Positions 11,456 to 24,349 of a stretch of 64,000 nucleotides of DNA are shown piece by piece. The first letter of the stretch is position 1. Each line of letters begins with the position of its first letter. The notes beneath the pieces are model-generated. The model was not told the DNA's origin. It did not search any database and worked only from the letters and a program-made list of their open reading frames with translations. This DNA is from Dallia pectoralis (taxonomy: Eukaryota; Chordata; Actinopteri; Esociformes; Umbridae). The position numbers were made by a program, and so were the translations under genes. Location of the stretch: assembly GCA_029465975.1 (NCBI GenBank), contig CM055736.1:10143707-10207706 (forward strand), read 5' to 3'.

Positions 11456-12600
11456 TTTAATGTCATTAATATGATATAGAAATCTCTCTTTTTCTCTATC
11501 AAAGACAAATATACGTTATAACATCAGCCATTTTGAACGAGTATGCGTTGGAAGTTTGCATCCATATCTCTTAATATTGCAGCACAAAGTTTGAAAGCCG
11601 TATTGTTAAATAATCACAATTTTGGATATCCTCGATAATTAAAAAAAATCAAGTAATAAATCTCATTGCACTATCATCATTCTGCTATATCATACACTTC
11701 TTCTTTTTCACCCTTTTCACCAATTAATTATTTCGTCAGCTTATATAGTCTTCTTTGCTAGGAAAGTGGACTTCACATGTCGATTCAGACAATTACCATC
11801 CAACCAGTCTCTCTATATTTCGATATCAAGGCACATCTGAGTGCATGACTTTAACCTGTTTTAGGCCTTTTAATTATGCTTGGAATTTACCTGTCCATAC
11901 ACAACACACAATCACATATTATACAAATATTAAATATGCAAAACTGAAACGACATAATTGAATAAGACTCCACCCACATGAGCTAACATTTGGTGGAATT
12001 ACATCAAATGTTCAATTGCTTTGGGTCGTCCTGAAACGTGAACTTTAATTCCAGGTAATTTACCTTGTCTTCTTTATCCATGGTTTTGGAGATTCAGGAC
12101 AGTATATCATGCATGAATTCACAGAACTAATGGAATCCGTCATTGAAATGTATTTCCGGGTGTTTTTTTAACCCCCTCGCCAGTGGGTTGTTTTTCCAGA
12201 CTTTTGCTATTCAGAGGAGTGGGTTGAGTGGGGATGGATGAGAAGTGGGTGACCTAACAAAGGATCAGATGTATAATACATAACCATAGAAGTGATTGGT
12301 TCTGGATCTGCAATAGAGTACGTCGCGATATCCGTTATCTTCAATGCTGTATATGTTTTTCTATCGTTTTGCCAAACTGTTACCATTATAAAAGGCACCT
12401 AATAACATGTGGATGGTATATGCTGTGCTTCTGGTTCTGGATCTGCTTTCTCACCCCGAGTTAGTAACCCAGGTCACTCCTACAACAATTGACGATGAGA
12501 TTGACGCTGACGACAAAGTTGATGAAGATGGTGACGCATTAATATGCATGAACATAGGTGACCGTCCCTGTTGACTCCATTTTCTTCAAGTGTACCCCAT
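11456..12600. other. Spacer between slco and iapp; no gene seen
   Basis: AT-rich single-copy sequence. Short open frames (11755-11961, 12207-12398) have no recognisable domain, no coding bias and no splice context. I see nothing to annotate except the likely iapp promoter at its right edge. Confidence 0.5.
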
Positions 12601-12619
12601 TCCTGATAATGAGGCATAG

Positions 12620-12776
12620 GGCTATATTTGGAGGGGGTGATGTCACAAGTGGTTTACCATAAAGCATATAACTGTGTGAGCCTGTGTGTGTGTATGTGTG
12701 TGTTGGACAGTCTGGGGAAACTGGTGACAGGAGCTGTGTCTGTCTTTGAAAAAGCGTTTGGATTCACCAATTGAAG
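12620..12776 (+). promoter_or_regulatory. iapp: Probable iapp promoter and non-coding first exon
   Basis: A clean donor follows 12776 (ttgaag then gtaagtg), while iapp coding starts only at 13020 after an acceptor at 13009; IAPP genes have a non-coding first exon, which fits. Upstream are a CRE-like tgatgtca (12638-12645) and TATA-like catata (12665-12670). Transcription start and factor use are inference. Confidence 0.4.
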
Positions 12777-13019
12777 GTAAGTGAACTAGACCATCCAGAA
12801 TTTAGATATAGAGTGGAGGGTGTTCTCTGTGGTTTTATTTTGAAGTCAACGTTTGATTTTTTTTACAAAGTCTTGTTCTCTCAGTCTTAATAATACTTTA
12901 CATCACTTTTAATCTTCCTCCTTCTGTGTACTTTTGCATGCTCATGCCTCTGTACATGTAAATGAAATGTGTGTGTGCTTACTAAATGTGTGCTGTTTTT
13001 AACACGCAGTCATCCCGTG

Positions 13020-14190
13020 ATGTATCACCTGAAGCTGCCGGCGTTTCTCCTTGTGTCACTGATGTGGCTGCGCTGTTTTGCCACTGCCCCTGGTAACAGG
13101 TGAGAGCGCAATGCTGTCTGCTTATTTTCACTTATGTGATGCACAATTATTGCAAGTGTTTAATTATCAGCAGAAACAGCATTTCATTTCGTATATCTCA
13201 ATCCATAGGTCATGACACGAGGATCAGTTATGCGGAATTAGAAATCTTTTAATGACAGAGCAAAAAGGCAGTAATTGACTTTTGAGATCCAAGAGAGGAA
13301 TATCCAGTACAATTACCATTTTTCTATTGCCAGGGAAGAGGCAAGAAGATGTTGAGAACCTCACTTATGTGCTCAACATTTTCTTGAGTTTTGTGATAAA
13401 GTGGCCCTCCAGATTTAAACGATTTTGAAGAGGGTAACAGTCCGAGTGACAGTTTGTTTCTTCACTTATCTTGATCCAGGTACTTCACCTCATTTAGCGA
13501 CCAGGAAGGCGCTCTTCAGGACAGTGAAGGCTGGCTCTTACCCAGGATTATCTCCAACCCTTTCCTCAGCCTGATGGACGCACGGCAGCAGAGAGGACTC
13601 ACATCTTTTAACAGGTTAGATAGCGTCTTGTTACCTAAGTCTATAATAAGCAGCACCTCAGGGTGCAATTTTGATGTTTTATATTTTTTTTTATGGAAAC
13701 ATGTATTTTCACATCAGAGTATATTTAACAGCTGTGTTATTGGATAACAAATTCAAATAAGAATGTCTCTGTAATTGCATCCTGGTGGATTTCTTGTGGA
13801 GCAATGACATTGGGTGAAATTTGCACCAAAAAGTTAATCTCTAAACTATTAATTACAATAAGCTATTGTTATGGTGCGGTTAATATAAAATTATCACACA
13901 CGTGTATAGTTTCTAATTTTTTTCTGATCGAGACCACTTTGTAAATGATTAGAAAAGCATAATTTGTTTAAGTTTCCTAATTGGATACATGTCAACTGGT
14001 TTTGTTTTCCACCAGCCACCAGATAGAAAAGAAAAAGTGCAACACGGCTACGTGTGTGACCCAGCGACTTGCAGACTTCCTGACTCGTTCCAGTAACACC
14101 ATCGGCACCGTCTACGCCCCCACTAACGTAGACTCCAGCACCTTTGGGAAACGAGAGCTAATACTGCCTGCACGCTATTTGCGGCTCTAG
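13020..14190 (+). CDS. iapp: Islet amyloid polypeptide (amylin) precursor
   Basis: Secreted peptide hormone of the calcitonin/CGRP family, co-released with insulin and acting on calcitonin-receptor/RAMP complexes. Coding exons 13020-13099, 13480-13614 and 14016-14190 join in phase to 129 residues. Residues 1 to about 22 form a hydrophobic signal peptide (MYHLKLPAFLLVSLMWL). The mature 37-residue peptide is residues 79-115: it follows a KK site, begins KCNTATC (disulfide between its Cys2 and Cys7), and ends STF followed by GKR, the amidation glycine and dibasic cleavage site. An 11-residue C-terminal peptide follows. Compared with human amylin, the 20-29 segment (SNTIGTVYAP) carries a proline at mature position 29, where rat amylin also has one, and the amidated residue is Phe instead of Tyr. 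Position between slco1 and pyroxd1 matches human chromosome 12 order. Confidence 0.96.
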
Positions 14191-14662
14191 TGGTGGTTCC
14201 AGGTCCACTGATATAGACACTCTTGTTAAAAAGACCCTCACATCCATGTCAGGCCGGTGTATACTTTTTTAAAACAAAAATCATGGCTATGTGTCATCAA
14301 CTTACGTTTGAGGTTCTATTAGGAAAATTAAACTTGTGCCTTTTGGTATAAGAGAATAACCAATAAGTATGTGTAACACCGATTTGACAAGGCACTAGTC
14401 TCTGTTCACTAAGCCTAAACTGTGATAACTCAACACTAAGTCCACAATAGCACTTGTTTAATATAATGCAGAATGATCAGTTGACTACCCCTAACATCAC
14501 CATTATAAAAATGAACAGTTTGTGTGTCAGTAAATGTAATTTGCCAATAATATTGATTCAAGTTCTGAATTAAATGTAAATGTTTTTTTGAAAAATGGTT
14601 GCAAATGGATACAAACTATATATTTTGTCCCTCTGTGCGTGTTTATGCAGTGCTTCTTTCGT

Positions 14663-14668
14663 AATAAA
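14663..14668 (+). terminator. iapp: Polyadenylation signal AATAAA, probably iapp
   Basis: First good AATAAA downstream of the iapp stop (about 470 bp), preceded by the TGTGCGTGTTTATGCAG region and followed by a T-rich tract. Assigned by position only. Confidence 0.5.
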
Positions 14669-14699
14669 AAATTCAAAGACATTTTAAAAGTTGTTGGTT

Positions 14700-16000
14700 T
14701 CACGGCTGTAATGCAGTTGCTATCTTCTTATATGTGACATAATGCATAAACCTATAATGTATAACTTACTTTCATTTCAAATGAAACCAATATGACATGA
14801 AGGACAAAGCTACACAATACTAATCCATGTTATTATTTATAACAAGATAAATTAAAGTAAAAACAATAAGGTCAATAGTCATAATCAACAAACAAATGTC
14901 CTTTCAGTTTTGAGTGGAGATGTGTGCGCACTACATTAACCTGTCTGATGACTACGGCTCCCAAGCAGACAATGTCACCTGTATTATAACACAGGCGTTT
15001 GAAAAAACAAAAATAGCTAAAGAGCTATTGACAATTGATTTTGATAATGATGCCAGACACAGACCAGCCATTAGGCCCAACAAAAAAATGCCTGACACTG
15101 AGAGAGGTCAGAGGTGGGTCAAGCCCCTCTAATGCACAGGCAAAAAAGCATCAAGAATAGTCAATTAGACAAGGGAAATTCACAGTGACACATTGAGATG
15201 TTGTTGATGCATTACAGTCCTAATTGCTAATGATATATGGCTGATCTTATCTAACAATGTGGCCCCTTTATCTGACTCCATTAACCACAAGTGTGCCCTT
15301 GTAAATGTAGTGGTGTCTTTGAATGCATGCAAACATGTAGTGCAAGATAAATTATTGCTGATTTGTTGACAGAGCAGCGGATAATAGACTGATGTCTCCA
15401 ACTGAATGGGGTTGACAGCCTCAAACATTATTTGATAAAGAGTGATCTGGAGTCTCTACGTCAATTTATCAACCTATAAATAATAATATTGGAGGCATTG
15501 TTGTTCTTTGAACAGATGATTACCTCTGTGAATATGACACAGATCTCTTTTTGTTATTTTTAAATATCTCTGTCTCTTCTTTTCTCTGACGTTCTCTGCT
15601 TTAGACCATCCATCGATCAAGCCAACTCGACAGACAAATAGACTGACATCTCTCACATTGCATCACCATATTACCTCCATTAGAGAACCGTGCTTGCTTT
15701 TAACAGCAAGTTGTTGTCTCAGCATGCAAAAAAGCCCTTTATGAAAATCATCAAATTAAAAAAAATAGATATGAGGTGTAAAAATGAATGGCAGAAAGTG
15801 CATACAGAAGGTTTTCCACTATTTTCATCTATGTTTGATTATAAATAACTGTTTAGAAATTATAACAAATAAAATATATTTGGACACATGGATATTTGAT
15901 TCCAACTACAAATATTTTATAAAGGCAATCCAATAGAAGAATAAACATTTATGCAATAAAAATAAACTGAAATTCAATTCTAGTTCTAATGTGGGTTCAG
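14700..16000. other. AT-rich intergenic spacer
   Basis: No exon-like open frame with splice context, no RNA gene and no tandem repeat recognised. The short frames at 14914, 15180 and 15474 look like chance. Confidence 0.5.
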
Positions 16001-16029
16001 CATTCCAAAAAGGAAACAGGTTTGGTTCT

Positions 16030-16345
16030 TTCTACACTGTTTGATCAAAAGTCTCTGTGGGAATTCGGACCCATTCAGAGAAAAAAACGATTTGTGGAGT
16101 GTGGCACTGATGTTGGATGAGAACGCCTTGTTCGCAATTGTTGTTTCAATTCATAAAAAAAGATGTTCAATTGGTATGAGGTCTCAAGATCTCATGTTTT
16201 TTTAACAAGGGCACCGTTCTGCTGGAGAAGGAAGGGGCCTTCCTTATATCGTTGCCACAAAGCTGGAAGCGCCCAATTGTCGGAAAAAGGTCTCTGTCTC
16301 TGTAAACGGAACAACACAAAACAACATTTAAAGACTATTCCCCAG
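16030..16345 (-). mobile_element. Degraded Tc1/mariner-type transposon fragment
   Basis: Plus-strand text such as ggcactgatgttggatgaga, followed by caattggtatgaggtc and ggagaaggaaggggccttcc, is the antisense of a Tc1-family transposase region that recurs widely in fish genomes (forms with ttggacgagaaggcc and caggaaggggcc). Many indels and stops, so this is a fossil. Terminal repeats were not found. Confidence 0.6.
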
Positions 16346-16829
16346 GCACAATAGCATGGACGCGAAAAACAGGATTATATGCAATATCACCCTGAGACAG
16401 AGTTGATTATTGGGTCTACCATGAATCATATTTTTGGCTGCTCATGGCAACATACTTTTGCTCAGTCTAACCGAAAAAACTGTAGGTCTAATTGGTTGCA
16501 CTTGTGGGTTGGCCTGTGCTTCGCTGACGGGACGTTTAGCAGAAAAGTATCTGTCAGTGGTATGAAATTGAACCAATTTTGCACTGTCAGTAAGTGGGAT
16601 CATCTTTATTTTACAGTTATAAGAAATGGAACATGGAGTTAGAGTTAACCCCTCATCGTTTGGATGTATATTATATGTAAAAGTATCAAAATCACTTTTG
16701 GATGTTGAAACAACGAGCTCTGTTTTGGAAGTTCACTAAAGACCGAACAAGCTTTGCAAAGAAATACACCATTTTATGGCTTAACCTAAAAACCCTAAGA
16801 ACATCAACCTTGTAAATAATAGAGATAAT

Positions 16830-17175
16830 AGCCGAGATCCACCGATCTGATGTTAAGTATCGGAATCGGTCCGATACTGGCCAAAATCGCTGGATCGGAT
16901 ATCGCCCAATAAAATGATAATAATCCGATACGATCCATTTGCCTATGATGTAAATGCATTGAGCGACGTGCTGTAAAGAGAGGTGTGTCGTGAGACCAGC
17001 AACACGTATCAGGTGAACATAGCTAGCTAGAACGTGAGATTAGATGGTTAGGTTAAGCAAAGGACATCCAAACAAATGTATTACTAACAGCTGAGTTGTT
17101 TAAAAGAGAGGAATAGATGGTATCGGATTAGTATTGATTATCGGCTGATACTAACATTGCAGTATCGGACATAAA
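16830..17175. mobile_element. Possible non-autonomous DNA element with repeated tatcgg motifs
   Basis: The left part has gtatcggaatcggtccgatac and ggatcggatatcgcc; the right part has gtatcggattag, tatcggctgatac and gcagtatcggac. Repeated and inverted tatcgg/ccgata words at both ends of a roughly 345-bp stretch resemble fish hAT-type miniature elements. No target duplication identified. Confidence 0.35.
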
Positions 17176-17884
17176 AAGTGCTTTTGAGCCATCCGTAGAC
17201 AATAGCTTTATATCCATGAAGTTTGTAAGCTAACTCCATCAATACAGTTCATGGTGTTGCTGCCTATTAATCAAACAGCTGAGATAATGTCTATGGAGCA
17301 GAGCATAGCAACCCCATTCATTCCAATGTGAGTCACATCAGTAACACTTCACCTGTGATATAATCTGACAGTGTAATTATACCAAACAGCTAACGGAAAT
17401 GTGTTTTCCCCTGTAATGTCAGATCTTTTCTTTTAATAAACCTGGCAAATCAAACAACAACACAACAACTGACAGAGTATTACCCCAAATTAGAACATAT
17501 TAGTGGCTGTCATGAAAATGAGTCTGTCTGTTACATCTAGTATGGCCTTTTATATCTCACACGCTGGTGTGATCAGGTAACTTCATTTTAGAGAGGTAAG
17601 TGAGTGCGGTCCGTTTTCGCAGTATATAAAATGTTTAGCACCAAAAAATTTCTGGATGTAAAAAATTCGTCGGCCTTCACAAATTGACACATTCGCAAGT
17701 ATGACACGTGTAATGAAATATCGTGAGATGTCGTATTTCTGTCTAAACTGTTTCCTAAGGCATACTCCAATTTGGGGCAAAGCTAGCATGTAGGCATTAT
17801 ACAAAAAATCTGAATAACACCTTTCAAATTGATTCGCAATAATTGATATTAAATGATTCGCAATAAGTATTTGATCACCTGTCA

Positions 17885-18035
17885 ATCAGCAAGATTTCTG
17901 ACTCCCAGGAGACCTTATCTCAGCTTGTTACCTGTATAAAAGACACCTGTCGACAGAGGTAATCCAAACTCCAATCTTGTCAATGATCTCAAGGTAGCTG
18001 GGACCATTGTCACCAACTAAACTCAATCAGCTGCA
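17885..18035. mobile_element. Tc1-like transposon fragment
   Basis: Contains ctcagcttgttacctgtataaaagacacctg-type sequence followed by caatcttgtcaatgatctca and ctgggaccattgtcacca, which I recognise as the subterminal and early transposase region of a Tc1-like element common in teleosts, degraded here. Coordinates are approximate. Confidence 0.5.
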
Positions 18036-18120
18036 CAATCAGCAACATTTGTAAGATTATATTTTTACTCTCAACATGTAGAAAATCACAAAAATGTATA
18101 CATTGAAAGAACTCCGTTCT

Positions 18121-19341
18121 CAGGAGGCTATGCATCCTGCATCATAGAATAAACAGACAGTTGGTCTATGCTTGCACTGTTATCTATGCATCCTGTGTAG
18201 AATATACAGACAGTTGGTCTATGCTTGCGTTATCTATGCAACCTGTGTAGAATAGACAGACAGTTGGTCTATGCTTGCACTGTTATCTATGCATCCTGTG
18301 TAGAATAGACAGACAGTTGGTCTATGCTTGCGTTATCTATGCAACCTGTGTAGAATAGACAGACAGTTGGTCTATGCTTGCACTGTTATCTATGCATCCT
18401 GTGTAGAATAGACAGACAGTTGGTCTATGCTTGCACTGTTATCTATGCAACCTGTGTAGAATAGACAGACAGTTGGTCTATGCTTGCACTGTTATCTATG
18501 CATCCTGTGTAGAATAGACAGACAGTTGGTCTATGCTTGCACTGTTATCTATGCATCCTGTGTAGAATATACAGACAGTTGGTCTATACTTGCACTGTTA
18601 TCTATGCATCCTGTGTACAATAGACAGACAGTTGGTCTATGCTTGCACTGTTATCTATGCATCCTGTGTAGAATAGACAGACAGTTGGTCTATGCTTGCG
18701 TTATCTATGCAACCTGTGTAGAATAGACAGACAGTTGGTCTATGCTTGCACTGTTATCTATGCATCCTGTGTAGAATAGACAGACAGTTGGTCTATGCTT
18801 GCACTGTTATCTATGCAACCTGTGTAGAATAGACAGACAGTTGGTCTATACTTGCACTGTTATCTATGCATCCTGTGTACAATAGACAGACAGTTGGTCT
18901 ATGCTTGCACTGTTATCTATGCATCCTGTGTAGAATAAACAGACAGTTGGTCTATACTTGCACTCTTATCTATGCATCCTGTGTAGAATAGACAGACAGT
19001 TGGTCTATACTTGCACTGTTATCTATGCATCCTGTGTAGAATATACAGACAGTTGGTCTATGCTTGCACTGTTATCTATGCATCCTGTGTAGAATATACA
19101 GACAGTTGGTCTATGCTTGCACTGTTATCTATGCATCCTGTGTAGAATAGACAGACAGTTGGTCTATGCTTGCACTGTTATCTATGCATCCTGTGTAGAA
19201 TATACAGACAGTTGGTCTATGCTTGCACTGTTATCTATGCATCCTGTGTAGAATAGACAGACAGTTGGTCTATGCTTGCACTGTTATCTATGCATCCTGT
19301 GTACAATAGACAGACAGTTGGTCTATGCTTGCACTGTTATC
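18121..19341. repeat. 53-bp minisatellite, about 23 copies
   Basis: Unit of 53 bp including gtgtagaatagacagacagt and tggtctatgcttgcactgtt. A 50-bp variant (ttgcgttatc for ttgcactgttatc) and a tatgcaacc/tatgcatcc alternation allow the copies to be typed. It lies about 0.75 kb upstream of the pyroxd1 start codon. Confidence 0.96.
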
Positions 19342-20085
19342 AGAACATCTGTCACTAACCTACACCCACACGCTGACCCTAAATGAAGATAGCCTCCTCC
19401 TACACAGGTGAGTAGGACCCAGGCTGTTAGGGTGAGAGTGCATTCAATCTGAGGGCTGAAATTGAAAATGTCAGGGCGGTGACAATGTAATTTCATATGC
19501 TTGACCGATTGGCCCAACCACTACCAGGCAAATGGGGAAAGCTGGAGAATGTTTTCTTTTTACACATTCGCTTTTCCTCATTTTAATGTCACTCAATCAT
19601 TTTGTATTTCTATTCGGACGCCTCCACCTACTTATTCAACTGGTAAAACATACTGGGTCGAGTAAGAACCTTTACAATTGGAGCTCTAGATGCATTGATT
19701 TATTGCATGAACAAGGACGTTTGGATCATGAGACTAATAAAGCAGCACAATAATAGTAATGTAGAACATATCCAGCAGTAAACATCCATTAGTTCGCTGT
19801 TTTTAACAATCTTTTAAATGTTCATGTTGAATAACGCATTAACTTTGGACACTGCAGCGTGCCGTAGTGTACAAACACAAACCAGGAAGTGTCGTGCGTT
19901 TATCGACGCAGATGAGTAATAAACAAGTGCAAGTAGTTTGTTGCGTTGAAACACAGAGTGAAGTTTACATACTAAAACGTGTGGCTACGTACAATTAAAT
20001 TAGGTGTTATGGTTTTAAGGAAATTGCGCGATAATTGATTGTCCAACATTTCTATTCATACACCTAGGATAGCAGCTTAACAGGG
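19342..20085 (+). other. Upstream region of pyroxd1
   Basis: Single-copy sequence ahead of the pyroxd1 start codon at 20086. The 5' UTR must lie here; no TATA box or CpG-dense stretch is obvious and no upstream exon could be fixed. The open frame at 19532-19753 has no recognisable product. Confidence 0.4.
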
Positions 20086-23000
20086 ATGGCAGCTAATGTC
20101 AAAACATCCTTCAAGTTTGTGGTCGTGGGTGGTGGCATTGCAGGTGTCACGTGTGCTGAGCAAGTGAGACCACTATGTTATTTTGTATGAATTATGCCTG
20201 AACTGCCTGCACTGCCTGAACTGCCTGTACTGCAATCCGCGTTGATGTTGACACGTTGATCTGTTGTCTGATTGTCTTTGACAGCTGGCTTCTCAGTTCC
20301 CCTCAGCTGATGTTGCCCTCCTGACAGCAGCCCCTTTGATAAAAGCAGTCTGCAACTTCAAACAGGTGATCGACCCCTTGAATTAGTATTAATATGCATG
20401 TGTACCTGTGTCTCAGTATGTGTAGCACTAGACTAAACGAGTATTCTGTCCAGTACAATCTCTATTCCGTGACATTGGTGTATGAATAGGATATAAATAC
20501 AAATCTACAATTAGAGATGTCTTAAGCTTATTCTGTAACGCTAACCTGTCCCTTTACTTGCTTGGCCAGGTGTCCAAAACCCTGGAGGAGTTTGATGTGG
20601 AGGAGAAGCCCTCCAGTGTTCTAGAGGAGAAGTATCCCAACCTGAGAGTCATCCAGTCTGCAGTGAAAACCCTTCATGCACAACCGCACGTCAGTTTCAA
20701 TAGTAAAGATACTTCCTTGCTGATTTTTTTTTCCCTGAAGGGCTTAGACAGTTTAAAGTTGATTTCTATTTTAAAGAAATGCACAGAGGAGTGTTCTTTG
20801 TTTGCAAAACAGCTATTTGTCATTGCTTTCGCACATAATGTCAATGCTTAACACCAAGTAAACACAACCTACTAACACATAAAAGTCAGTTTAGTAAATC
20901 ATGTATTGAAACACTTTGTCATAGCTGATGCAAACTACTCTCCTGAACTCCTCTCCACCTTTTCGCACAACTATTAAATCAGCAATGCTTAAGAGGTCAC
21001 ATATGAGTTGATATTCATAAGAATGGATCCAGAAAGGGTATGGAAAGAGAGGTTCAGATGCGTGGTGGTGGAATACAAAGAAAAAAATTACATGTTGGCG
21101 TTGTTGTCAATCATGACCTAGTTATTGTTTACTGGGCTTGTTAGTGTTTATTAGGCTATTGAGATATTATTGATTAACTTTTCATGAAATTAAGTGTTGT
21201 GACTTTTGATGCTAGTACTTTTTAGTTCTGTATTTAATGTGTTTAGTGTCTTAGTGCATTTTGAAAATTACATATGTCGGTGTTTTCGGTTTGAACCTGC
21301 GAGTGAGCTATTGTAAAAATTTGAATTCCGCTTGGACAGAAGTGCTCAAGCAGTCAAGAAACAGTAATACATTAAGCTTTATGGTGTTATAATAATCTGT
21401 TGTTATTTATATGTTCATATAATCTACAGTTATTAGGTTCCAAGCATCGATCACTGCCCAATTCTGCCACCTTGTGGATGTCACAAACTGAATAACTTGG
21501 GTCAGTAAACTACACACACTGTCATTTCCCGTCATGCATCTCTATAGACTTTGCAGACTGTGGATGGTCTGGAGGTCCACTATGAGAAGCTGTGTATCTG
21601 TAGCGGGGGCAGACCCAAACTCCTCACCGAGGATAACTCCAATGTACTCGGGATACGAGACACAGACAGTGCCCAGGTACTTCTCAATACTGCTTTACTT
21701 GTTTAACTCTCTTTTACTTGGGGTCATCAACTTACTCCAACGTCTTTTATGCTGGCAGGAGTTTCAGAAGAGGTTATCCCAAGCGAGGCGGATAGTAGTG
21801 GTCGGAAATGGGGGGATCGCCTTGGAATTAGTGTAAGTATACAGACTTTGCGTCTTTCTTTTATTTTGATTCGAAAATGTCCAAAGTTAATTGGAAAATG
21901 CACTGTACTCCCGTTCTCAGGTACGAGGTGGAATGTTGTGAGGTTGTCTGGGCAGTGAAAGACAAAGCCATAGGAAATACCTTTTTTGATGCGGGAGCCG
22001 CCCAGTTCTTCATCCCCTCCCTGGACACAGACAAGCCAGAGACAGCAGCCACTTGTAAGAGGGTTCGCTACACCATAGATGGAACTGCGGCCACTCAGGG
22101 CATTAATACAGCCACAGGTATGTACAACAGGTTTCTAGTGCTTAACACAACCTACTGTGTAAGCAGGAAACACGTCTTCTATTGTATTTGTATGTGCATC
22201 TACCTGTGTGTGTTTTTCGGTTTAGACAGACGAGGCCAGTGTAGAGCATTAGAAGCGCCTGGCAGTGCCCTGGGACCCGACTGGCACGAAGGCATCAGTC
22301 TGCGAGGAGCAGTGGAGGTAAAGGTCTGAGTGTCTCATAACACTGCTAAGGAGGTTAAGATTTATGTTCGATTTATCTTTAGGAATATACTGTACACGTT
22401 GTTAAAACCCATGCTTGGGGACGTGTCCATACAGAGGTGGAATGCTGGCATTTTATTTAAAGAATGAGAACGGGATTGAACGGTACGTTAGTCGTAATCC
22501 TGTTAACTCTTCCTGGTGGTTGTCTGTGGCCTCGTTCTGTGTTCAGGTGTCACACAGGGTCTCAGTGGAATACGAGACTGAGGTGAAACAGATCTACACT
22601 CAGCAGGAATTCCTGTCGTCACCATTCGCATCTCGGACATCTGGCACAGGTAAGAGGAATCAATCACTTGTTAAGTGTTACTGCTTGGTCTAAAATGGAT
22701 TGACTAAGCATGTGTCATACTTCCAATGTCAGGGGTTGATGAACCAGTGTGATAGTCTGTGACCCACACCAGGGGCCCAATGGGAGACATTGCAATGACA
22801 GAAGACCATAGTCGAACGGATGAAATGACAGGGAGGGGAGAATACATGGGAAAAGACGTTTGTTCATCACAGTCAACTGAGTAATAAAAGAACAATTTGA
22901 ATTATTTAATATTGTCCTTCAATGTACTGTATCCTGCTTCTATAGGCTCCTGGCCGGTGTATGTAGAGTTGACCAATGAACATATTTTTGGTTGCGACTT

Positions 23001-23910
23001 CATCGTCAGTGCCACCGGGGTCGTTCCAAATACTGAACCTTTTCTCCACGGAAACAATGTAAGATATATTTAGCTTATTCAATTACAAGTAAATTACAAT
23101 TACCTTTAATCAGAAGCAATATTTTGCATTTTTTTCACAATTTTTTTTCAGTTTGAATTGGCTGGTGATTCTGGACTGAAAGTTGATGACCACATGATGA
23201 CATCAGAACCAGACGTGTACGCTGCTGGAGATGTGTGTACAGCGAGCTGGGAGGCCAGCCACCTCTGGCAACAGGTACACACAACAGGGCATCTGTTTTA
23301 GTCCCTATATGGTGTCAGAACATTGCAGTGAACTGTCTGTTTGATGACGGTCATTATCAGTTTCTATCTGTTTGCATATCTCCATTCTACTTAAGATGCG
23401 TTTGTGGACTCAGGCTCGACAGATGGGGTGGTACGCTGGGAAATGTATGGCTGCGGGCGTCCAGAACCAAACAATCGAGCTTGACTTCTGCTTTGAACTG
23501 TTCTCTCACATAACCAAGTTTTTCAACCACAAGGTTGGTGAAGAATTTTTTTTTTTTTTTTTTTGATACTGTATGTTCCCTACTTCCCCCAACTACACTG
23601 ACTTACCATTGCACATGACATCATGTCCACTTCATATATGCTGCTCTGCTGTTTTCTCTAGGTGGTTCTGCTGGGGAAGTTTAACGGCCAGGGTCTGGGT
23701 TTGGACCAGGAGTTGTTGGTGCGCTGTAGTAAGGGCCTTGAGTATGTCAAGGTGGTACTGAGTGGAGGCAGAATGGTCGGAGCGGTCCTCATTGGTGAGA
23801 CTAACCTGGAGGAGACCTTTGAGAACCTCATCCTTAACCAGATGGACCTGACACCCTACAGAGACGAGCTCCTAAACCCCAACATTGATATAGAGGACTA
23901 CTTTGACTGA
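20086..23910 (+). CDS. pyroxd1: Pyridine nucleotide-disulfide oxidoreductase domain-containing protein 1
   Basis: FAD-dependent, class-I-like NAD(P)H oxidoreductase of nucleus and sarcomeres; human PYROXD1 loss causes a myopathy. Twelve coding exons: 20086-20163, 20285-20365, 20570-20689, 21548-21676, 21759-21832, 21921-22117, 22226-22317, 22547-22649, 22946-23058, 23152-23274, 23396-23533, 23662-23910; all phases join, giving 498 residues (human about 500). Motifs: N-terminal FAD site VVGGGIAG (GGGIAG at 15-20), NAD(P) site VVGNGGIALE (about 151-159), ATG motif FIVSATGV (310-317), second FAD motif DVYAAGD (350-356). As in the human protein, the redox-active CxxxxC pair of classical disulfide reductases is not seen. 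The C-terminus NPNIDIEDYFD is identical to what I recall of human. The exon-4 start could be nine bases later (a second AG). A poly-T run at 23547 lies in the last intron. Confidence 0.97.
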
Positions 23911-24206
23911 CGCTGTGTGTCTGAACTTATTACTCAACCTCAGCAGGGATACTTTTGTCGGAATATCTTACACGTGTGTGTAAACATATGGACTGTTCAG
24001 ACTGTTTTATATTATGTTTCATTATGAAACATTATCTTGAAGCGGTGTTGTAATTTACATACAGGGTAGGAGCTAGAGGTTCAGAGGAGACAAACTTAAT
24101 ATCATGTGTGATCTATGTGTAGGCCAGAAAAGGTATTCCCAAAGTTTGGGGAAAAGTTGGGGATATGTTTTTTGGTACGAAGGAAATATGTACAAGCTTT
24201 TCTTCT

Positions 24207-24212
24207 AATAAA
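24207..24212 (+). terminator. pyroxd1: Candidate pyroxd1 polyadenylation signal
   Basis: AATAAA about 300 bp after the pyroxd1 stop; a second AATAAA is at 24340-24345. Chosen by distance and motif only. Confidence 0.5.
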
Positions 24213-24349
24213 AATGGCAGATTTTATTATAGGTTATATTTATTTATTATGGGTTATATATAATGTTGCAGCCGTGCATTTTACGCTCTGCCTTCCATGT
24301 TTTTGAACACCTGGGTTATATACATAGGCGCAAACACAAAATAAACAAA

